Below are positions 7,661 through 19,303 of a stretch of 53,264 bases of DNA, piece by piece (positions within the stretch are counted from its first letter, which is position 1; each line of letters opens with the position of its first letter). The translations under genes and the position numbers were made by a program. The notes beneath the pieces are model-generated. The model made no database searches. It saw only the letters and a program-made list of their open reading frames with translations, and was not told the DNA's origin. Source of the stretch: Bacillota bacterium (GTDB taxonomy: Bacteria > Bacillota > DTU030 > DUMP01); NCBI GenBank assembly GCA_012837285.1, contig DURJ01000025.1:1-53264 (forward strand), given 5' to 3'.

Positions 7661-8382
7661 TAGCGTTCGCCCCCCTCTTGCAGCTCAACCGACAGCTTCC
7701 CTGTTTCATCCAGGGTGGCTGCTTTTATTTCTTCTACCCTCCGGATGCCCTGTTCGGCCAGCTCCCGCATGAGCTGCGGCAGACCTAACCGAATCCGATC
7801 CAGATTATCATAAACCACCTCGCCGTTCATCACCAATACCGTGGGATGTACTCCTTCAGCCGTACTGATCCCGATGTCCTTGGGCCGCAGAGGCTGGCAT
7901 TCCGGCTTCAGGATTACACTAAGCAGCCCATTTGGTTCCAACACAGCTTCCTGAACATCTTGAATATTGTTTACGTCCTTCTCCCGCAGCATTATGGCTA
8001 GGTCGGTCATGGAAATTCTCTCCTGTTTCATGTTCTTCACTATAACTTCACCGTTCTCAATCAATACACATGGCTTCCCCTGCAAGACATTCTCAATCCG
8101 CCGACTGCGCAGAATTACTTTCGAAATTAGCCAGCTGATCAGAGTAATCATCACAATAGGTATAAGACCGTGGGTAAAGGGAAGCTTTTCATCCTCCATA
8201 GGAATAGCCACCGCTGCACCCAGGATCACAATCGCCAGCAGATCAAAAGGAGAAAGCTGCCCGATAGTCCGCTTGCCTACCAACCGAATAGCTATCAGCG
8301 ACAGGGCATAAAGTACAGCCGCTCTGAGAACCAACCACAGATCCGATACATGCAAGTGCAAAAACTTAGTTATACCCTTCAC
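7660..8382 (-). CDS. DUF421 (YetF-like) membrane protein
   Basis: 240 residues. Three hydrophobic N-terminal segments (about residues 15-35, 45-62 and 70-90) contain the family motif SLIAIRLVGKRTIGQLSPFDLLAIVILGAA, quoted here in part only as KRTIGQLSPFDL. The C-terminal cytoplasmic part has the paired alpha/beta subdomains of YetF proteins (VLIENGEVI, MKQERISMTDLAIMLRE, VLVMNGEVV). YetF-type proteins in B. subtilis are membrane proteins of unclear function, some linked to spore germination. The start at 8382 lies 17 bases inside the preceding gene, and the stop overlaps the next start. Family assignment is secure. Confidence 0.88.
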   Translation of the reverse strand: MKGITKFLHLHVSDLWLVLRAAVLYALSLIAIRLVGKRTIGQLSPFDLLAIVILGAAVAIPMEDEKLPFTHGLIPIVMITLISWLISKVILRSRRIENVLQGKPCVLIENGEVIVKNMKQERISMTDLAIMLREKDVNNIQDVQEAVLEPNGLLSVILKPECQPLRPKDIGISTAEGVHPTVLVMNGEVVYDNLDRIRLGLPQLMRELAEQGIRRVEEIKAATLDETGKLSVELQEGGER

Positions 8383-8827
8383 TTACCTTGCCCTCCCCGC
8401 TATCCACTAAGACTTTGGCGGCCATAAGTCCCTCGGTCAGTAAGGCTTGTCTCTTTAGAGCTGTTCCCAGCCAAGCCGCCTGCAATAGACTAGCTACGCC
8501 CTGTTCCAACGCCCGCTCACGGGCTTGAGCCCAAGACCGCTCTTCCTGCCACGACATAGCTGCGGCTGCAGTCAATGCTTCTTGAAGTACATCCTTTCTC
8601 TCACCGCCCTGTCGCACCAGCAACTCCCTTAGCACCGCTTCCAGCTCGCGCATATTGCGCGCGCTGCTCAAACCAACCGCTAAATCGGGAATTCCTTGGG
8701 TTAGCGTCTGCTCGATCTGAGTCAATTGATCACTCAACTGGTCGATAATATCATTAAGTATTTGCTTGAGGCGCAACCGTTGCCCACCGCTTAGTGCCGC
8801 CGGCGGTACCGGATTCTCTTGCGTCAT
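8366..8827 (-). CDS. Helical hypothetical protein
   Basis: 153 residues, predicted almost all helical: LKQILNDIIDQLSDQLTQIEQTL, then alternating charged and alanine-rich helices (EALTAAAAMSWQEERSWAQARERALEQGVASLLQAAWLG). No membrane segment, signal peptide or known motif is visible. The start ATG at 8827 is preceded by GGAGGAG with a seven-base spacer, but this ribosome binding site lies inside the 3' arm of the hairpin that ends the gatCAB operon (8828-8870). It is the first of three overlapping genes with DUF421 and the acidic protein, so they are probably expressed together. Function unknown. Confidence 0.7.
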   Translation of the reverse strand: MTQENPVPPAALSGGQRLRLKQILNDIIDQLSDQLTQIEQTLTQGIPDLAVGLSSARNMRELEAVLRELLVRQGGERKDVLQEALTAAAAMSWQEERSWAQARERALEQGVASLLQAAWLGTALKRQALLTEGLMAAKVLVDSGEGKVSEGYN

Positions 8828-8870
8828 AAAAAATCTCCTCCGGCCTTAGATTTTCCCCGACCGGAGGAGA
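8828..8870 (-). terminator. Terminator of gatCAB that also contains the next gene's ribosome binding site
   Basis: The perfect 10-base arms tctcctccgg (8834-8843) and ccggaggaga (8861-8870) are followed, reading leftwards, by six T and then ATG. The downstream arm GGAGGAG is the Shine-Dalgarno sequence of the 153-residue gene, so when the hairpin forms it both ends transcription and hides the ribosome binding site. Confidence 0.8.
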
Positions 8871-8887
8871 GCTATGCGCTAATCTGG

Positions 8888-10333
8888 TTACAGCTTTTCG
8901 CGCAGCAGCTTGTTTACCATCTGCGGGTTAGCTTTCCCGCGGGTGGCCTTCATCACTTGACCGACTAAATAGCCGAGAGCTTTGTCTTTGCCGTTGCGGT
9001 AATCCTCCACTACCTTGGGATTGGCCGCCACCACCTCGGCCACCAGACGGCTGAGCTCATCAGTGTCAGAGATCTGAACCAAACCACGTTCTTTCACTAT
9101 CGCTTCCGGGTCACGGCCGCTGTGGAAGGTCTCCTCGAAGACATCCTTGGCTATCCGGCCGCTGATGGTACCGTCATGTATCAACTGTAACACCTTGGCC
9201 ACATGTTCCGGTGTGAGCGGTGTGTCCTGGATCTCCTTGCCCTCGATATTAAGCAGGCGCAGCACCTCACTCATGATCCAATTGCTAACAGCCTTCGCAT
9301 CCGGATACAGGCGTATGCAGTCATCGAAAAAATCGGCCACCGAGCGGGACGCTGTTAAGACCTCAGCATCATAGGTCGGCAAATTATGTTCTGTTACCAA
9401 GCGGTCAAATCTAGCATCTGGCAATTCCGGCAAACTGGCTTTTGACTCTTCTACCCACTGGCGGTCGATCACTACCGGCGGTAAGTTAGGGTCCGGAAAA
9501 TAACGGTAATCATTAGCCTCTTCCTTGGTACGCATACCTACAGTTACACCCCGGGCCTCATCCCAGTGCCGGGTTTCCTGTATGATCTCCTGACCGGCTA
9601 CTATTGCTTCCTTTTGACGTTCTTCTTCAAACGATAGGCCTCGAAAGACAGCACGGAAAGAATTCATATTCTTAATCTCGGTCTTGGTACCGTACACACT
9701 GCTGCCCCGTGGCCGCACTGACAGATTGGCATCACAACGCAGCGACCCTTCTTCCATCTTGCAGTCAGAAACATCGATGTACTGGAGAACAGTCTTTAAC
9801 TTGGTCAGATAGAGCCGGGCTTCCTCCGGTGATCTAATATCGGGCTCGCTCACAATCTCAATCAGAGGCACTCCGGCTCGATTAAGATCTACCAAGCTGG
9901 TAGCGGCTGCAGCGATATCATCTCCGCTATGTACCAGTTTGCCGGCGTCTTCCTCCAAGTGTACCCTGTTTATCCGGATTCTTCGCTCTTGCCCTTTGAC
10001 AACAAGATCGATATACCCATTTCTGGCCACCGGTTGGTCGGCCTGCGAAATCTGAAAAGCATTAGGCAAATCGGGATAGAAGTAGTTCTTCCGATCAAAC
10101 CGGCATGACGGTTCAATTTGGCAGTTCAGAGCTAATCCGGCCAAAACGGCATACTCTAACGCCTTCTTGTTCAGTACCGGCAGACCACCTGGCAGACCGA
10201 GGCAGACAGGACAAACTTGTGTGTTGGGCGGTGCCCCAAACACAGTGCTGCACCGGCAAAACGCCTTGCTGTTGGTGGACAACTCCACATGCACTTCCAG
10301 GCCAATGACTGTCTCCAGCTCTTGGTTACTCAC
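8888..10333 (-). CDS. gatB: Aspartyl/glutamyl-tRNA(Asn/Gln) amidotransferase subunit B
   Basis: The kinase and tRNA-binding subunit of GatCAB, which converts Glu-tRNA(Gln) and Asp-tRNA(Asn) to the amidated forms. Characteristic parts are [12 protein letters not shown] near the start, CRCSTVFG and [10 protein letters not shown] (the metal-binding cysteines), [17 protein letters not shown], and [11 protein letters not shown]. The C-terminal YqeY-like tail domain ends with [18 protein letters not shown]. The length (about 481 residues) is normal. I favour the GTG at 10333 because AAGGGG lies eight bases upstream; a further GTG at 10342 is possible. It overlaps the gatA stop. It is the last gene of gatCAB and is followed by a strong terminator. 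Confidence 0.97.
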   Translation of the reverse strand: MSNQELETVIGLEVHVELSTNSKAFCRCSTVFGAPPNTQVCPVCLGLPGGLPVLNKKALEYAVLAGLALNCQIEPSCRFDRKNYFYPDLPNAFQISQADQPVARNGYIDLVVKGQERRIRINRVHLEEDAGKLVHSGDDIAAAATSLVDLNRAGVPLIEIVSEPDIRSPEEARLYLTKLKTVLQYIDVSDCKMEEGSLRCDANLSVRPRGSSVYGTKTEIKNMNSFRAVFRGLSFEEERQKEAIVAGQEIIQETRHWDEARGVTVGMRTKEEANDYRYFPDPNLPPVVIDRQWVEESKASLPELPDARFDRLVTEHNLPTYDAEVLTASRSVADFFDDCIRLYPDAKAVSNWIMSEVLRLLNIEGKEIQDTPLTPEHVAKVLQLIHDGTISGRIAKDVFEETFHSGRDPEAIVKERGLVQISDTDELSRLVAEVVAANPKVVEDYRNGKDKALGYLVGQVMKATRGKANPQMVNKLLREKL

Positions 10334-11804
10334 GCTGTTCACCCCTTACTGTAAGCTGTGGACGTTGTTGGGAGTAATCAGTGGCTTGCTCAAAGGACGA
10401 AGCAACCTGAAGCAACGTGCCCTCAGCCCAAGGCTTTCCAATTAACTGCATCCCCACCGGTAAACCGTTACTAAAGCCGCTTGGTATGGAAACAGCAGGC
10501 AGACCGGCTAAGTTGACCGGAATGGTACAAATGTCCATCAGATACATCTGGAGCGGATCATCTACCTTTTCACCCAACTTAAACGGGGGCACCGGCGATG
10601 TTGGAGTGAGCAACAGGTCATAGCAGGAAAAAGCCTGTTGAAAATCACGGATAATCAACGTGCGCACCCGTTGCGCCTTCACGTAAATGTCCTTATAGTT
10701 ATTAGCACTTAAGACATAGGTACCTATCATAATGCGTCGGCGGACTTCAGCCCCGAAACCTTGGCTGCGCGTCTTTTTATACAAAGAATCAATATCCGGC
10801 GCCTCAACCCTAAAGCCATAGCGCACCCCGTCAAAGCGGCCCAAATTAGAAGAGGCCTCAGCCGGAGCGATCAAATAGTACACCGCCGGCGCGTACTTCA
10901 CATGAGGAAGTGAGGTCTCCTCCACCACTGCTCCCAAATCCTCTAAAACACCAGCCGCCTTCAGAGTCACATCTTTCACTGCCGGATCGATACCTCGTTC
11001 GAAATACTCACGCGGCAGCCCCACTCGAATTCCCTTGATCTCTCGACCTATAAACTGGGTGTAGTCCGGCACTGGTTCAGGCACCGTGGTGGCATCAAAT
11101 TCGTCCTGGCCGGCAATAGTGTTCAAAACCAAAGCGCAGTCGGTTATATCCTTGGTGAAGCAACCCACCTGATCTAAAGACGAACCAAAAGCCACCACGC
11201 CAAAGCGGGATACCCGTCCGTAGCTGGGTTTAAACCCTACCACCGAACAGAAAGCCGCCGGCTGGCGAATAGATCCGCCCGTATCAGAACCCAAGGCAAA
11301 CACGGCTTGCCCTGCCGCCACCGCTACCGCCGACCCGCCGCTGGAACCACCGGGTACACGGTCCAGGTCCCACGGATTATGGGTCGGGAAAAAGGCCGAA
11401 GTCTCTGTCGACGACCCCATGGCAAATTCATCCATATTGGTCTTACCCACTAAGATGGCGCCGGCGGCTTGTAGACGCTGAGCCACAGTGGCGTCATACG
11501 GCGGCACAAAGTCGGCCAACATCCGTGAGGAGCAGGTGGTCCTAAGACCGCCGGTGCAGATGTTGTCTTTCAGAGCCATGGGTATGCCGGCCAGGAGCCC
11601 TGTTTTTTCCCCTTGGGCCCGGGCGGCATCCACTTGTTTGGCCCTTGCCAGGGCCTGTTCACCCGTGGTGGTAACAAAAGCATGCACTGCCGGTTCTGTT
11701 GCTTGTATTCGATTCAGTACAGATTCCACAATTTCAACCGCACTGATCTCACCTTTGTCCAGCAGGCGTCTTAATCTGTGCCCAGTAAGATCCCATAGTT
11801 CCAC
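10326..11804 (-). CDS. gatA: Aspartyl/glutamyl-tRNA(Asn/Gln) amidotransferase subunit A
   Basis: The amidase subunit, which releases ammonia from glutamine. The Ser-cisSer-Lys catalytic triad is visible: the lysine in MALKDN (residue about 76) and the two serines in the amidase signature [14 protein letters not shown] (about 150) and [14 protein letters not shown]. The length of about 492 residues matches the family. The GTG at 11804 lies nine bases after a GGGGGG run and is the likelier start; the TTG at 11813 directly abuts that run and is less credible. It lies between gatC and gatB with short gaps, in the usual gatCAB order. Confidence 0.97.
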   Translation of the reverse strand: MELWDLTGHRLRRLLDKGEISAVEIVESVLNRIQATEPAVHAFVTTTGEQALARAKQVDAARAQGEKTGLLAGIPMALKDNICTGGLRTTCSSRMLADFVPPYDATVAQRLQAAGAILVGKTNMDEFAMGSSTETSAFFPTHNPWDLDRVPGGSSGGSAVAVAAGQAVFALGSDTGGSIRQPAAFCSVVGFKPSYGRVSRFGVVAFGSSLDQVGCFTKDITDCALVLNTIAGQDEFDATTVPEPVPDYTQFIGREIKGIRVGLPREYFERGIDPAVKDVTLKAAGVLEDLGAVVEETSLPHVKYAPAVYYLIAPAEASSNLGRFDGVRYGFRVEAPDIDSLYKKTRSQGFGAEVRRRIMIGTYVLSANNYKDIYVKAQRVRTLIIRDFQQAFSCYDLLLTPTSPVPPFKLGEKVDDPLQMYLMDICTIPVNLAGLPAVSIPSGFSNGLPVGMQLIGKPWAEGTLLQVASSFEQATDYSQQRPQLTVRGEQRE

Positions 11805-11821
11805 TGGTAACAACCCCCCTA

Positions 11822-12115
11822 CTACTCTTCTTCCATAATGCGAGGTACCCTAAAACAGCCATCCTGTACATCTTTGGCCTGAGCTAAAGCTTGTTTCTGG
11901 TCCAACCACGGCAGCACTTCATCTTCACGCCATACATTGATTAAATCTAAAACCGATACAGTGGGCGTGACACCCTCTGTGTCCACCTCCTTGAGCTGGC
12001 GGGCAAAGGCCAAGATATCGCTCAGCTGCTGAGCCAGTTTGCCTATCTCTTCTGGGGTAACTTCCAGTTGGGCAAAGTGGGCAATCCTTTCCACCTCAGC
12101 TTCGGTTATTTTCAT
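11822..12115 (-). CDS. gatC: Aspartyl/glutamyl-tRNA(Asn/Gln) amidotransferase subunit C
   Basis: A 97-residue bridging subunit that stabilises GatA-GatB. It begins MKITEAEVERIAHFAQLEVTPEE, the standard family start, contains LSDILAFARQLKEVDTEGVTPT, and ends with FRVPRIMEEE, as expected. It lies six bases downstream of ligA and 17 bases upstream of the gatA start, so pcrA-ligA-gatCAB probably forms one transcription unit as in B. subtilis. Confidence 0.96.
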   Translation of the reverse strand: MKITEAEVERIAHFAQLEVTPEEIGKLAQQLSDILAFARQLKEVDTEGVTPTVSVLDLINVWREDEVLPWLDQKQALAQAKDVQDGCFRVPRIMEEE

Positions 12116-12121
12116 TATCAG

Positions 12122-14230
<2,109 letters not shown>

Positions 14231-14243
14231 TTATGCACCTAAT

Positions 14244-16439
14244 CTAGACCTTCTTGATGGGGGCGTATCTAAGCGCCAGATCCTTGATACCCACCGCCGG
14301 AAAAGCAACGGTAATTATTATGTCCGGGCTGGTACCCCGCATCGATACCACTGTACCCAGGCCAAACTTTGGATGTTCCAGACGATCACCGGGACACCAC
14401 GTGGGTATTACCGCCTCATCGGCTGCTTGGACTCTGAGTTGCGGGCGCGGGAAAGGGATGATTTTCCCACTCTCCTCTTGTCCCGGACCGTCCACCCGAA
14501 GCATGAACTGAGCCGGTATCTCGTCTAGGAACCGCGACGGCAGACAATATTGCTCACTGCCGTACAGGTACCGGCGCCGAGCATAGGTTAGATATAGCCG
14601 CTTCTTGGCCCGGGTAAGACCCACATAACAAAGTCGTCGCTCCTCTTCCAGCCCTTCTTCCGTCTCCAGCGATCGGTTATGGGGAAACAGCCCTTCTTCC
14701 AAGCCCACCAAAAACACCACTGGAAACTCCAGGCCCTTAGCACTGTGTAAAGTCATGAGAGTTGCCGCCTCGGCCCCGGCATCATAAGAATCCTGGTCGG
14801 TATATAACGACACCGCCGCCAGAAAAGCAGCCAAAGACTTATCCTCGCTACTAGTCTGGACAAAATCCGCCGCCAGGGCCAAAAACTCATCCAAGTTTTC
14901 CAACCGCCCCTGGGCTTCTATCGTCGCCTCCGCTTCCAACTGCGGACGATAACCGGTTTCAGCCCATACGCGAGAAATAAGTTCTGTCAGTGACAGCTCC
15001 GCCGCCAATTCTTGTAGCTGCTGTAAGGTTTGAGCAAACCACACCAGTTCCCGGGCCGTTTTCTGTTGGATTCCCGGTATGTCCTCTGCCCTGGAGCAGG
15101 CCGTCAAGAAGTCCATCCCTTGTTCTTGAGCGAAACCGATAATGCGCTGAAGCGTCCTCGGGCCTACTCCGCGCCGAGGAATATTGATTACCCGCTCCAA
15201 GCTCAGGGTATCGTGCGAGTTCTGCAGTAACCGTAGATAGGCCAGCGTATCCTTGATCTCCATTCGTTCATAGAAGCGTACGCCCCCCACCATTCGGTAG
15301 GCTAAACCAGTGTACAGCATTGCCTCTTCCAGTAATCTTGATTGAGCGTTGGTACGGTACAAAACAGCACAATCTTTCAGGCTAAATCCCCGGTCCAGTA
15401 GATGCAGCAACTCACGCGCTACAAACAAAGCTTCTTCCTCGCCGCTGACAGCTTCGAACAAGCGCAGTCGGTCGCCTTGACCGTTGCTGGTCCACAGCCG
15501 CTTTTCCTTTTGCCGGCTGTTATGGGCAACCAAATAATTGGCTGCGTCCAGAATCGTTTGGGTAGAACGGTAGTTCTGTTCCAGTTTAATCACCTGGGCC
15601 TGGGGAAAATCACGCTCAAATTCCAAAATATTGCGGATGTCGGCTCCGCGAAAGCCATAGATGGACTGGCTGTCGTCCCCCACCACAAATAGGTTTTGGT
15701 GGACCCCAGCCAAAAGCCGTACCAACACATACTGTACCCTATTGGTATCCTGATACTCGTCCACCAAAATGTGGCGAAACTCACCTTGCCACTTGGCCAA
15801 GGCATCAGGCCAAGTCTGCAATATTTCCACCGTGAGCCGTAAGAGATCATCGAAATCCAAGGCATTGTTCTCTTTTAACCGCTGCTGGTACCAAGCATAA
15901 ATAGCTGCCACCTGAGCGAGAAAATAGCCGCTATAATCTCTTGAACCTTCCTGCAACCAATAGCCCTGCACCTGATCCGGATTCACCAGCTCATTTTTCG
16001 AGCGCGAAACCAGGGCTTGTACCGTGCGGGCGTTGTACACTTTTTCGTCTAGGTTCAGCTCTTTCAACGCATAACGAATCAGCCGCAGTTGATCAGCGGC
16101 ATCGTAGATAACAAAGTTCGGTTGGTATCCCACCCGAACGATCTCCGTTCTTAACATGCGACCACATATGGCATGAAAAGTCCCTAGCCAGATACCGTCA
16201 GTAACGGCGGTGCCCACCATACTTGCCACCCGTTGTCGCATTTCGGCAGCCGCCTTATTAGTAAAGGTAATAGCCAGTATATCGCCGGGACCAACGCCCC
16301 TCTGCAGTAAGTAAGCGATACGGTGGGTCAAGACGCGGGTCTTGCCGCTTCCGGCTCCCGCCAGTATCAACAGCGGTCCCTCACCGTGTTCCACCGCCTG
16401 TCGCTGTCTATCGTTCAGCCCCGTCAACAAATCCTGCAT
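14244..16439 (-). CDS. pcrA: ATP-dependent DNA helicase PcrA (UvrD/Rep family)
   Basis: A 3'-5' superfamily 1 helicase of replication and excision repair, about 731 residues. Motifs in order: Q motif LNDRQRQAV, Walker A AGAGSGKT, motif Ia TFTNKAAAEM, motif II VDEYQDTN, motif III VVGDDSQSIYGFRGA, motif IV EQNYRST, motif V TLMTLHSAKGLEFPVVFLVG, and motif VI VGLTRAKKRLYL. The C-terminus carries a Tudor-like segment (PGDRLEHPKFGLGTVVSM) that binds RNA polymerase in B. subtilis PcrA. I prefer the third possible ATG at 16439, where AAGGTGG has proper spacing. pcrB is not adjacent here, unlike in B. subtilis. Confidence 0.96.
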   Translation of the reverse strand: MQDLLTGLNDRQRQAVEHGEGPLLILAGAGSGKTRVLTHRIAYLLQRGVGPGDILAITFTNKAAAEMRQRVASMVGTAVTDGIWLGTFHAICGRMLRTEIVRVGYQPNFVIYDAADQLRLIRYALKELNLDEKVYNARTVQALVSRSKNELVNPDQVQGYWLQEGSRDYSGYFLAQVAAIYAWYQQRLKENNALDFDDLLRLTVEILQTWPDALAKWQGEFRHILVDEYQDTNRVQYVLVRLLAGVHQNLFVVGDDSQSIYGFRGADIRNILEFERDFPQAQVIKLEQNYRSTQTILDAANYLVAHNSRQKEKRLWTSNGQGDRLRLFEAVSGEEEALFVARELLHLLDRGFSLKDCAVLYRTNAQSRLLEEAMLYTGLAYRMVGGVRFYERMEIKDTLAYLRLLQNSHDTLSLERVINIPRRGVGPRTLQRIIGFAQEQGMDFLTACSRAEDIPGIQQKTARELVWFAQTLQQLQELAAELSLTELISRVWAETGYRPQLEAEATIEAQGRLENLDEFLALAADFVQTSSEDKSLAAFLAAVSLYTDQDSYDAGAEAATLMTLHSAKGLEFPVVFLVGLEEGLFPHNRSLETEEGLEEERRLCYVGLTRAKKRLYLTYARRRYLYGSEQYCLPSRFLDEIPAQFMLRVDGPGQEESGKIIPFPRPQLRVQAADEAVIPTWCPGDRLEHPKFGLGTVVSMRGTSPDIIITVAFPAVGIKDLALRYAPIKKV

Positions 16440-16518
16440 CCACATCATCCACCTTGACTGCTAAGTATTCCCACCCCGAACCCAATGTCTATTCGACGTC
16501 TCGACCGCTTTTTCCTCT

Positions 16519-16546
16519 CAGAAAAAACGCCCGCTAAGAGGGCGTT
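16519..16546 (-). terminator. Rho-independent terminator after yerC
   Basis: A stem aacgccc/gggcgtt (16526-16532 and 16540-16546), followed leftwards by six T. It separates the yerC-like gene from pcrA. Confidence 0.85.
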
Positions 16547-16551
16547 CATAC

Positions 16552-16881
16552 TTACTGCTCCCGTGACTGGGGTGAAAACAACTTACCTTCCCGTTCTAAG
16601 CGATCTAAGACTAATTTGTACCCGTCAGCCCCATAATGAAGAAACTTCTTCACCCTACTTATGGTAGCAGTGCTCATACCGGTGCGCGCCGTAATCACAT
16701 CGTAAGTATGGCCAGCTCTGAGCATTCGTGCCGCCTCTAGCCGTTGCGCTAAAGCCTGGATTTCGCCAATGGTGCACACATCTTCTAAAAACCGGCAGCA
16801 TTCTTCCCAAGTTTCAAGGGCCAGGAACGCGTAACACAACTGATCAGTAAGTTCGTCACGCCATTTCGGTTTAAAGCTCAT
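16552..16881 (-). CDS. yerC: YerC/YecD family TrpR-like DNA-binding protein
   Basis: 109 residues with the TrpR-like helical core: CTIGEIQALAQRLEAARML followed by the helix-turn-helix TYDVITARTGMSTATISRVKKFL. The family is widespread in Bacillota, where yerC lies upstream of the pcrB-pcrA-ligA region; the regulon is not well defined. The start at 16881 has AGGGGGAG upstream. It is followed by its own terminator, so it is separate from pcrA-ligA-gatCAB. Family assignment is secure, the target genes unknown. Confidence 0.92.
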   Translation of the reverse strand: MSFKPKWRDELTDQLCYAFLALETWEECCRFLEDVCTIGEIQALAQRLEAARMLRAGHTYDVITARTGMSTATISRVKKFLHYGADGYKLVLDRLEREGKLFSPQSREQ

Positions 16882-16946
16882 GCAGGCACTCCCCCTTTTG
16901 TCATTACGTTAAAGTATTACTTCGCTAACATGCATCTATTTCCTGC

Positions 16947-18473
16947 TCATAAAAATTTATCTGGCGGCAGCCGAAAAACACTGGCTTCAAACAGGCCCAC
17001 GCTGTATGCTAACAAACCGTAACACACTATCCCTATTCCCACCGCCCAAAAGAGTGCCCCTGCCAACGGCCACCCCTGACCCAGGCCAAAAACCAGGGCC
17101 CACCGCACGGCTGGAACCATCAACAGGGAAGCGAGCAGGGGAAACAGTATTATTCCTGGATTCCAAAACCCAGGCACACACTTTCGCAGTGAACCCAAAG
17201 TCAAAAAGGCTGCGACAGTAAAGCCCAATCCGGTGCCCAGAGCCGCACCCCTAATGTTAAAAGCCGGTAGAGCACAAACGTAATAGTCGATACTGGCATT
17301 GACAACCCCGCCGACAAAAATGGCCAGCGCCGCCCAGCGGCCTTGATCCAAGGCATGGAGCAAAGCACTGTTGGTCTCCATCAGGCACAGCCCCACCGTG
17401 CCAAAGGCTAGCCAGCGCAGCGGAATGGCAGCCTCCGGTGTGCCGAATAGCACTTGGCAAATCTCTTCGGCCAGAGCAAACAAACCTACCGCTGCTGGTG
17501 TCGCTAACGTTACCGTCAGCTTTAAGGCTTGGGACACCCGACCTGCTACCATGACTTTATCACCCCGGGCCGAAGCAGCGGCTAAATCAGGAACCAAAGT
17601 CGTTGCCAGCGCCGCGGTGGCTACGGTAGGCAATCCCACCAGGGAAAGGGCCATGCCGGCATGCTGCCCAAACAGGGCCGTGGCTTCACGAACGGAAACG
17701 CCGCCTGCCTGGAGCCTTAACGGCACAATGGCGGCATCCACCATCTGCATAACCGGCATAACAAAAGATCCCAGCATCACCGGTACAGCAAAATGCTGTA
17801 GCAACTGAGCTGACTTATACCAGTTTCCCAGCCTCGGCTGCGAGCCGGCACCCAACTCCGGCCTAAAGTGGGCTTGTAGCAAAATAACAGCTCCCAGGGC
17901 TCCGCCGGCGGCACCGGCGGTGGCTCCGGCGGCCGCATATTCCAAGCCATACGGAAGCAAGAGAAAAGCCAAGATCAGCATAGTTCCTACCCGGCACAAC
18001 TGTTCAAACGCTTGGGCCTTAGCTAACACAACGTGCTGTTGCCGCCCCTGAAAATACCCCCGCAGGCTCCCTTCTACACAGAGCAAGAATACAGCCGGAG
18101 CCAGGGCCTTCAAAGCCAACTCCGAGCGCGGATCTCCCAAGACTCTGGTAGCCAATATGGGGGCTAAGTGATAGAAGATAGTGCCTAACATTAACCCTTG
18201 GGCCCAAAGCAGCAACCGACCCACCTGAAATAGATGCCAGGCAGCCTCGTTCTTGCCTACAGCCAAATGTTCGGCCATGTGCTTAGCCATAGCCAACGGC
18301 AGCCCGCCGGCAGCCACAATAGCAGCTACAGCAAAGACAGGGTATGCCATTTGATAGAGGCCGATCCCTTCGGCCCCTAGTAAGTAACTTAGAGGCACCC
18401 GGTAAAATAGGCCGATGAACTTGCAAAGCAATCCAGCCACTAACAATGAACAGACAGATCGACTCAGGGACAA
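16947..18473 (-). CDS. SpoVB-like polysaccharide flippase (MOP superfamily)
   Basis: 508 residues with about 14 hydrophobic segments. It starts SRSVCSLLVAGLLCKFIGLFYRVPLSYLLG, with the G-x-FYRVPL motif of stage V sporulation protein B and related Wzx/MurJ-like flippases, and later has a QMAYPVFAVAA segment. Proteins of this group move lipid-linked precursors across the membrane; SpoVB acts in spore cortex synthesis. The start codon is TTG at 18473 with GGGGGGAG four bases upstream. It is next to a sporulation lipoprotein gene, which supports a role in spore formation. Other Bacillota have several such paralogues, so I do not assign spoVB itself. Confidence 0.85.
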   Translation of the reverse strand: MSLSRSVCSLLVAGLLCKFIGLFYRVPLSYLLGAEGIGLYQMAYPVFAVAAIVAAGGLPLAMAKHMAEHLAVGKNEAAWHLFQVGRLLLWAQGLMLGTIFYHLAPILATRVLGDPRSELALKALAPAVFLLCVEGSLRGYFQGRQQHVVLAKAQAFEQLCRVGTMLILAFLLLPYGLEYAAAGATAGAAGGALGAVILLQAHFRPELGAGSQPRLGNWYKSAQLLQHFAVPVMLGSFVMPVMQMVDAAIVPLRLQAGGVSVREATALFGQHAGMALSLVGLPTVATAALATTLVPDLAAASARGDKVMVAGRVSQALKLTVTLATPAAVGLFALAEEICQVLFGTPEAAIPLRWLAFGTVGLCLMETNSALLHALDQGRWAALAIFVGGVVNASIDYYVCALPAFNIRGAALGTGLGFTVAAFLTLGSLRKCVPGFWNPGIILFPLLASLLMVPAVRWALVFGLGQGWPLAGALFWAVGIGIVCYGLLAYSVGLFEASVFRLPPDKFL

Positions 18474-18627
18474 GAAGCTCCCCCCTCTTCTTTCCCATCC
18501 TTACGCAAGAAAAGAGCACCTTATGTGCTTTTCTCCTAGTTGGCCCACCACAGCCGCTCTCGATCTTTCTTTACCAGGTTTCTTAGTAAACAACATTTTA
18601 TCCGTATTGTTCCCACCGATTAACACT

Positions 18628-18653
18628 AAAACCCGGGGCCAGCCCCGGGTTTT
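18628..18653 (-). terminator. Rho-independent terminator after the YhcN/YlaJ gene
   Basis: Strong GC-rich arms aaaacccggggc/gccccgggtttt with a two-base centre. It ends three bases from the stop codon. The symmetry allows it to work in both directions. Confidence 0.85.
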
Positions 18654-18655
18654 CT

Positions 18656-19204
18656 CTATCTCATGCCTGGTGTTAGTTTGGTGACTAAATCGTTTACATC
18701 CCGAGTAAAAGTAGTAGTCGTCTTACCGGCTCTCATTCCTTCGGCAACTTTGCGCAATTTGCTCACGGTACCGGCATCAGTAGTAACAGCCACCCCGGTC
18801 AGGCGGGTATCAGCCTTGCGTAACCGCATCATAACTTCGTTTTTTATCCCGGCGGCGTCACCTTGGCTTCCCCGTGGAATATCGCTTTTGAGCTCCGTTC
18901 CCACTAGAGCCGTTCCCCCGGAAAGAACTACCCAGGCCTTGTTTACGCCAGGAACCTTTTCCGCTTCTTTGGCCAGTTTATCCTGCAGGTCTGCTACTTC
19001 TTTAGTCTTGGTCGGCAGCGGTCCGGTGGGAGTCATGGGAGCAGGCGTGGTCCTAGGCGTTGTCCCCATGGGGGAAGGTGTAATGGGCGCCGGTGTTCGG
19101 GTGGAGTAGGGCTTTCGCTGGGCAGCGCGGCAGCCGGCCAACATTATAACTACCAACAAAACAAAGCACAAACAGAGGATCCTCAGCGGATTTTTTGTTT
19201 TCAC
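18656..19204 (-). CDS. YhcN/YlaJ family sporulation lipoprotein
   Basis: 182 residues. The N-terminus is a lipoprotein signal with lipobox LAGC (Cys25), followed by a proline- and threonine-rich linker (about residues 30-65). The conserved YhcN/YlaJ domain follows: VPGVNKAWVVLSGGTALVGTEL, then VMMRLRKADTRLTGVAVTTDAGTVSKL. In B. subtilis the relatives are made in the developing spore and sit in the inner membrane. The start is a GTG at 19204 preceded by GGGAGGTGA. It is monocistronic, with a terminator immediately after the stop. Confidence 0.88.
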   Translation of the reverse strand: MKTKNPLRILCLCFVLLVVIMLAGCRAAQRKPYSTRTPAPITPSPMGTTPRTTPAPMTPTGPLPTKTKEVADLQDKLAKEAEKVPGVNKAWVVLSGGTALVGTELKSDIPRGSQGDAAGIKNEVMMRLRKADTRLTGVAVTTDAGTVSKLRKVAEGMRAGKTTTTFTRDVNDLVTKLTPGMR

Positions 19205-19303
19205 CTTGTCACCTCCCTCATCGTCAAATTTCCTCTGAAATTAGTATCGCAGGGAAGTAAAAAACATATCCGAGGAGAATCCTTCCATCCTTATTTTTCC
19301 ATA

